Shown here in pieces: positions 20,900-26,562 of a stretch of DNA of 26,562 nt. The number at the start of each line of letters is the position of its first letter. The first letter of the stretch is position 1. The notes under the pieces were generated by a model. That model was not told where the DNA came from. It did not search any database and saw only the letters and a list, made by a program, of their open reading frames with translations. Where the stretch lies: NCBI RefSeq assembly GCF_000003605.2, contig NW_003129869.1, positions 152,442 through 179,003 on the forward strand. The letters are read 5' to 3'. The position numbers and the translations under genes were made by a program. This DNA is from Saccoglossus kowalevskii (taxonomy: Eukaryota; Hemichordata; Enteropneusta; Harrimaniidae).

Positions 20900-21841
20900 C
20901 AAGAATACCCGCAAAATGCAAGCGCAACCGCCTATGTTACTCTCTGTATCTTCAATACAGAACATCTGTTTGATTCTTACAATCACATGACTTTTGAACC
21001 TCAGGTCAACATATTTTGTGTTCTACATCCAAAAATGTTGGAAATGGATTAGGAAAATGCAAGGAAGACATTAATCAGCCATAATACAAGTGCAGAGAAT
21101 ATAAAGCAAAGTGAATTAAGTGAAAACTGTGAAATTTTGTAACAGTGTTAGCAACTTTTACAAATTTTTTTTTTTCTTTTTTTTTCTTCAAAGTAATTTT
21201 GATGCTTTCCATCTTCTCAGGTTTTTTTCAGCAAATCGTAAAACAGAACAAACAAATTTAATAGAACTAAAACTTTTGCAATAACTTTTTTTAGGCTACT
21301 AACAATTAATATATTTTTTTATTCTATTCTTTTATGCAAATTTGTTAGTTAGGAAAAAAAAGAAAATAGTATTCATGGAAAACTAAGCAAAATGGCATAT
21401 ATGTTCTCTATGTTAAGATTGGTTACAGTAAAGTAGGCAATACAAATATCCAAAAGCATATTTCTTGCCAAATATGCTATACCCTATTCACAGAATTCCA
21501 AATGTAAATGAAATATTGAAAGAAATGTTTATTCCAATAATAATTTAATTTCAAGCGGGTGCTTTTCATTATATTTTCAAACTAAATTCCAAGTGTTTTC
21601 ACAAAACTTAGATACCTAATCTAGAATTATGCAATTTATAACAAAATCACAAAAATTATTCAAAATGCTAAACTGTACATCTTTTACGAGTCCAGGAGTA
21701 CAAAAGGAGATATAAATGGAAACTTTTTTTTTTAATAAAATCTTGTGGGGTGAGGACCAAGAAATGCATAAAAGTGTCACAAAATAAATAAAAAAAATTG
21801 TGAATTTCTGTCACTTACTTTGAAATATACCACACTGGTAA
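20900..21841. other. AT-rich non-coding stretch
   Basis: Long T tracts (about 21165-21190) and simple AT-rich sequence. No gene or clear repeat. Confidence 0.5.
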
Positions 21842-22570
21842 ATAAGCAGGCATCATGGCGCGAGGACTGCATAAAATAGAAAAGCTGACAAATGGTTGCT
21901 TTGAGAGCACAAATTGGCTGACAACCTCGCACAAAGAAGCTCACCATAAGACAGACAAAAGCTGGAAACACACATAAAAACGGTCACTTAACATAACAAA
22001 GAACGCATAATGGACAGTGAATGGAGTACAGGAACAAAGTCAGTGCGACAATGCCTGAAACCAACCACCAACCACGCTAGGGTGACAGACCCACTTCATA
22101 GAAGCTACTTCAGAAAATAAACAAGAGTTCATTATTCTGACAGTTTGGGTTTAGCATTAATGTATGTGTGCCACAAACATTAACGCACCCTGAAATGAAC
22201 GAGGCCACCAATGAATGAGGATCATCCACTGAAAAGTTGAACATCCAATCGATATTGACATGTGCTGGTATCAGAATTCCACAAGAAATAATTTTTATTT
22301 CAAAGTTAGGATTGCATTTACAACTAATAGTTTGTCATCAATTTCCAAGTTAAAAAGCACTGCTCTGGAATCGGTGTGAACATTTTCTCAAGCACACAGA
22401 AACAGGTGGAGATTACCGACTTTGACAGACCACAGAGCTTCAAGTGACATACATAGCAGGAGAGAGACATGGACCTGTCCTTCAGAGACAGTTCCCTAAG
22501 TGCAGTCCCCTGGGGGTGGATCTAGAAATCCCAGCTAACAGAAGATATCCGCCTCAAAATAAGCCATTTT
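21842..22570 (+). other. less AT-rich stretch with several short open frames
   Basis: Three short frames follow each other on the plus strand. One of 40 codons at 21855-21977 has an ATG in good context (CATCATGG) and reads MARGLHKIEKLTNGCFESTN at its start. One of 36 codons at 22010-22120 starts MDSEWSTGTKSVRQCLK. One ends in a donor-like TTG/GTAAGA near 22570 and includes AGERHGPVLQRQFPKC. None matches a known family, and each is short enough to be chance. A short-ORF transcript or an old repeat are both possible. Confidence 0.2.
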
Positions 22571-23203
22571 GGTAAGATTTTTGATTTAAAATATTTAGGG
22601 ATTTTTTTTTATCCAGGAAATTAAATCTATGATTTTTCATATGCAAGGAGTAATCTACTTTTCATGTAAGAGTGAGCTATATACCGGTACACATCATAGT
22701 TTTTTTTTTTTCCAAACTACAAATTTTTTATTTTCAAAATCTTATATACATTTTATTATCAGAATCAGCCATACATGAACACATCTTGGTATAGACTGCA
22801 AATTCTTGATACCTAAAACTCAACATTTTCCCTAGAATTTTTAGAATCTAATAAGATAATTATTTTGAAGTTGTCCATATAGAGCTGCAGACATGGTATC
22901 TGTCTGGTCTTTATCAGCAGAGCTGAACACACGTGATAGGAGAACTTATGAGAGATCACCACCTTCCATGGCAGCTAACTGAGAAACTGGTGAATGGGGT
23001 GATGAATTATTTATCAGGAAAACAATGTTTGTTCAGTTGTCCCGTCTGCTGTATTTTGGTTTGCTGCATAATATGGGCAACACAACAGAGAGAGATTACA
23101 GTTGTCACAGAGAATCCAATTCACCCAGCACCCCCAGGCAACGCACATTTTTGAAGCCTTACGGTCTAAACTTGTATATTGCTTCATTTACACTTTTATT
23201 GAC
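22571..23203. other. AT-rich stretch, no gene supported
   Basis: Overlapping chance-length frames at 22933-23154 and 23025-23237 have no domain signature. The last part runs into the adjoining MITE. Confidence 0.4.
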
Positions 23204-23404
23204 TACTGTAAAATACTTTTATTTCGCTTTGAATTAATTTTCGCTGAAGGAATGAATCAGTGGAAAGAAAATCCAGCGATTATACCTTTTTTCCTATATT
23301 TTACATACAACTTGTAAAAAATCAGTGAAAATAAATTCCATACGAAACACCCAAAAAGTCTTTTTAGCGAAAATTAATTCCAGCTAAATAAAGTTTTTAC
23401 AGTA
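23204..23404. mobile_element. TA-flanked MITE with CTGTAAAA ends, best preserved copy
   Basis: The left end is TA-CTGTAAAATACTTTTATTT, the right end on the minus strand is TA-CTGTAAAAACTTTATTTAG. Both arms continue through AATTAATTTTCGCT. The element is 201 bp with arms of about 40 bp and intact TA at both sides. It is closely related to the copy at 16275-16460 (shared GCTGGAATT and TTTCGCT words). Non-coding. Confidence 0.8.
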
Positions 23405-23939
23405 TATGTACATGTACATTACTCTTAATTATTACTCTTAATTCTTGATCAAATCTTTTAGGAAACCAAAAATATCACATTTTGCTGGTCTAATATGCTT
23501 CTCAAGTGTAACCATAGAAACTGCTTTTGTGGGTTTTTTTGTTTTTCAAGCCAGATTTATTTTCAATTGCATACAAATCTTTAAACTTTCAGAAAATGTA
23601 TAACAAACTTGACAAATAAGGAATTAAAACTTATAAACAGACTTCAAGCAAACTTTGTTGAATGAAATTCATTTTCTTCCTGTGTCTGTCAAACCAAACC
23701 AGTGTTCTCACCAAGAAAAGTCAAATCTACCCAGTAAATCATTGAAAGCTTAGAAAAAAATTTTCTTTGCAGAGAGTATTAGAGACGTAATAAAAATTAA
23801 ATAGCCTTCCAAACAAGAAGCTTCGTAACTAATATTTGTCTGCTTATTTGAGATGTACAACACGAAAACAATGTAGCCACATTATCAAAATTTATAATCC
23901 CTAAACTAATTAAACTGTTGAATTGTCTTGCCAAAAATT
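23405..23939. other. AT-rich stretch, no gene seen
   Basis: No gene, RNA or repeat structure supported. Confidence 0.45.
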
Positions 23940-24376
23940 GACTAATTATGCAAATTGGGTGATGCAAAACTATTTAGGTCTGTGAATAGCTTTGGAGCAT
24001 CTATGTACCAAGTTTCATTGAAATGTAATAATTAGTACTTGAAATATCAGGGGAAAGCAAACAAATGTACCAATTATGCAAATTAGATAATTAATATGCA
24101 TGGATTTTTACCAAAAACTTATCAGATCTGCACATTGTTCCAGAGCATATATGTACGAAGGTTCATCAAAATCCAATGAGTGGTTCTTTAGATATCAGTC
24201 ATGGAACAGCCACAAGTCTAATCAAATCTATGCTTTAGGCCAGAGCGTCTATGCATCAAGTTTCATCAAAAACCAACATATGGTTCTTGAGATACCAGTG
24301 GAAAAGACACACACACATACATAACGATGCACTAACTGCAAAGACTCCCATTGTGTGCTTTGCACACCGGAGTTAA
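23940..24376 (+). repeat. dispersed repeat with three degenerate units and a hairpin end
   Basis: The phrase GAGC(A/G)T(C/A)TATGTACCAAG followed by TTTCAT and a (T/A)GAGATA(T/C)CAG-like word occurs at about 23995, 24143 and 24243. A (CA)n tract follows at about 24308. The unit ends with a hairpin at about 24346-24375: ACTCC pairs with GGAGT outside, and GTGTGC with GCACAC around a TTT loop. The last unit of the same type is at 26490-26562. Blocks like this are typical of 3' parts of invertebrate dispersed repeats. The class is not certain. Confidence 0.6.
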
Positions 24377-24463
24377 AAATCACATCACTGTGGCTAATTT
24401 ACATGACAAAAGAACATGTTAATTACCTCTATTGTAGTCATTATTATGCTAAGTGAGCTTTAG

Positions 24464-24583
24464 AGTCTATCCAAAAATAGGTGCAGAGAACGCCAACTCT
24501 ATAATGTTCTAGGAAAACCATCCTACCAGAAATTTGTTGGACATAGACTTAAGGGGGTGATACCAAGACACTGGCTAAGATAA
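24464..24583 (+). pseudogene. possible retroelement polyprotein fragment
   Basis: An open frame of 39 codons ends at TAA 24581. It contains RERQLYNVLGKPSYQKFVGH followed by RLKGVIPRHWLR. The LYNVLG(K/R)PSYQ(K)F phrase reminds me of a segment found between protease and integrase in some copia-like polyproteins. No integrase or reverse transcriptase motif follows, so this is a tiny relic at most and the resemblance may be fortuitous. Confidence 0.2.
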
Positions 24584-25979
24584 ATTCACTTACGAATACT
24601 ACATTTGAGAAACATTGGTTTCAATATTGTTTCTGTGACAATATTCACTACAGATCATCAGCATTTAAAGCACAAACAAAATTCTGGAGAAGCAGCAGTG
24701 ATGAAAATAATGAATGGGAACGGTCATCTGGCACAACAATTTAGATTTTAAAAAACATTATGAACCGGTCCATCAAAACTACAGAAAGTACACCAAGAAA
24801 TAGTATTTGCAATGAAAACTAGTAGATGTCGAACACTTCAAATTGAACATACACATTACGGCCGGCAACAAACAAGACTTTCTTTCTAAATGGGCCGCTA
24901 TTACCAAGTGATATCCTAGTAACCGATTTATTTGCCAAACAAACACTTGAAAACACCCCACTCCACTGAAATGTTTGAAGAGAATGTCCTTAATGTCAAA
25001 CAGACTTTTATAGCCTATCTGTTTTTGCAGATGTTGGGAAAAGTGACTTCACGATCTATAAAATGTGAATTTTGACAAATACGGTTTTAAATTTATAGCT
25101 ACAAATGTCAAAACTTATATATATGTTTGAACGCTGATTGTAGATGTACGAATTTAAGAAATCTGCAATAATGTGTATAACTGTTGTCGTGTATTTCCGA
25201 CAGAAAAAAAATGGAGGCATCAAAATCATGTTGATGCTGGTTAGGTTGGTTTACTGAAAGCAGTAATAACGTTATAGAATGTTGTTAATACATGATTTTA
25301 AACACCAACCGAACAACTTAATTCATTTGAGTGAATAGTGTTTGTCGCAATTATGAGATAAAAATAGAATTGGCGTGATCAAATAAAGATAGTGTAAACT
25401 GAGACATTTCAACCCCAAATGTGTTGCTTTTTTGTGAATTTTTAGTGATTTGTTGTGAAGTTTATTCTCTGAAAAAATGCCCTTGATATTATTTTAACAC
25501 CACAACAGCTAAAAATATGACTGTCACTATTTTAGTTTTTGTTTAAACTCTTTTTCGTCTGAGTCAAACCTTTTTTTTACATGCAGAAGTAACATTATTT
25601 GCATAAATAATTTGAAGGTTCTACCGCAACATAGGCAGTTATTTTCCTCCATACTGCTACATTTTCACAAACGAAACCCAGTAAATTCACTAATTCCCTA
25701 CACTTCAAAGTCTTCAATTTTATATTATTTTGCCCAGTGCTAAATCCTGAAGCCATACTTGCTATACACTTTTACTGTTTTACTGAATTAATACTCTTCA
25801 CCCAATAAAAATCACTTTGACGCAAGTCGGTCTACGAAGTATGATCTTTTAGTCATCAAATATTATCATTATTTACAAAAATGTACTACCATATTTGAGA
25901 TGGGGTTGGGTCAGGCAAGAGACTTTAAAAGTGCACCTTCAACAGGACCAAGTAATAATTGCATTGGTGACATACTGTA
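24584..25979. other. AT-rich non-coding stretch
   Basis: No gene supported on either strand. The 60-codon minus frame at 24779-24961 has no signature. A word pair AAACCCAGTAAATTCACTAA near 25675 may be a scrap of the CACTGGG MITE subfamily. Confidence 0.45.
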
Positions 25980-26149
25980 TCAACCCTATAAATTCCATCA
26001 TTTTTCCTGCTACGATTTTGGTGCCTGATTTTGCAATTTTTTTATATATTTTTCTCAAAATTCTTTTGTAATTTGCACCAAATAGACAAAATATCCTATT
26101 GACTACAGACCTTGATCAAACAAGCCATGCATGGCACAGTCCCTGTTAG
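25980..26149 (-). mobile_element. TTAA-family dispersed element, inverted copy
   Basis: On the minus strand it begins CTAACAGGGACTGTGCCATG, comparable to TTAACCCGTTGAGTGCCAT of the 13385-13618 copy. It goes on with CAAGGTCTGTAGTCAATAGG, CTATTTGGTGCAAATT, CACCAAAATCGTAGCAGG and AAAAATGATGG. This is the clearest match to the 11165-11330 core. Ends approximate. Confidence 0.55.
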
Positions 26150-26239
26150 TTATCACATTTAAGATATATAGTTTTGTTTATAGTAATATAGCTGGAATAT
26201 AACCATGTCAGGAATATGATTTTTTAACATTAAAATGAT

Positions 26240-26562
26240 TGACATTTGTATCTGATCGTCAAACAATTACTTGTCCATATTGAGAGATATTGCTCTGGAA
26301 CAGCATTCAAAATCAGCCATTTTGAATACATGTATATATATAACATGATGTATAATGAATATATAAAATTTGAATATAATCAGTCAAAGCATTTAAGAGA
26401 TATGGCTCTAGAAGCCCATTCATTAAAACAAAATGGCTGCCAGACAGCCATTTTGAATCCGATCTGAAAAATAAATGATGTGCATCAGGAACCTGTAATG
26501 TCTAATATATGTACCAAGTTTGAACGAAATCCATCCATAAATGCCAGAAATGCTTGATATTT
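26240..26562 (+). repeat. dispersed repeat with GCCATTTTG hairpins, runs off the right edge
   Basis: Two perfect hairpins are present: ATTCAAAAT/ATTTTGAAT at 26305-26327, and CAAAATGGCTG/CAGCCATTTTG at 26429-26455, each with a 5-nt loop. A unit ATATGTACCAAGTTTGAACG follows at about 26505, the same type as in 23940-24376. The plus-strand 73-codon frame here is a by-product. The repeat continues past the end of the window. Confidence 0.6.

Noticed and set aside
22505-22535. CTGGGGGTGGATCTAG as a hAT-type transposon end
   Set aside because: It resembles such ends, but no matching inverted end or 8-bp target duplication was found nearby.

Overview
The window looks like non-coding DNA from an animal nuclear genome. 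It is strongly AT-rich, has no operon-like gene packing, no long open frame, no rRNA gene and no canonical tRNA gene. It is instead full of tandem arrays, short inverted-repeat elements and decayed transposon sequence. The style of the repeats (many ACATGTA-type words, TTAA- and TA-flanked miniature elements, a tRNA-derived SINE-like segment, blocks resembling 'ATGTACCAAGTTT') fits a marine invertebrate, perhaps a mollusc or other lophotrochozoan. That placement is an impression, not a demonstration. By rough arithmetic from base composition, a stop is expected about every 13 codons, so several open frames of 60-80 codons are expected by chance in a window this size. Almost all the ORFs seen are treated as chance or repeat-derived.

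Layout, left to right. Positions 1-955 are a 34-bp satellite (28 copies) with an 11-monomer higher-order period of 376 bp. From 1155 to 2024 lie a dispersed repeat and a small TA-flanked inverted-repeat element. Positions 2923-3043 hold an isolated CpG cluster, and 5225-5461 a 28-bp tandem array. Positions 6576-6960 carry the only recognisable coding sequence, a frameshifted Myb/SANT-like DNA-binding domain relic of the kind found in PIF/Harbinger-type transposons and their domesticated relatives. It is interrupted by a perfect 20-bp inverted repeat and followed by two further coding-like fragments (7068-7217 and 7571-7705) that I cannot name. Positions 7706-13380 are mostly featureless. Positions 13385-14928 contain two members of a TTAA-ended element family and a 32-bp hairpin-forming satellite of 20 copies. 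Positions 15291-17388 are dense in small elements: TA-flanked MITEs, a tRNA-derived SINE-like segment, a GGGAG-ended element and local tandem repeats. Positions 18241-18382 are a weak candidate terminal exon. Positions 19002-20899 again hold small inverted-repeat elements. Positions 21842-22570 are less AT-rich with several short open frames. Positions 23204-24376 and 26240-26562 are further dispersed repeats.

There is no set of genes working together and I see no convincing undescribed gene system. The points most worth a second look are the higher-order structure and recurrent AP-1-like words in the 34-bp satellite, the template-switch-like palindrome in the Myb relic, the shared TA-CTGTAAA termini across five miniature elements, the paired GGGAG-ended elements, and the link between the 28-bp array and a dispersed hairpin repeat at the far right end.
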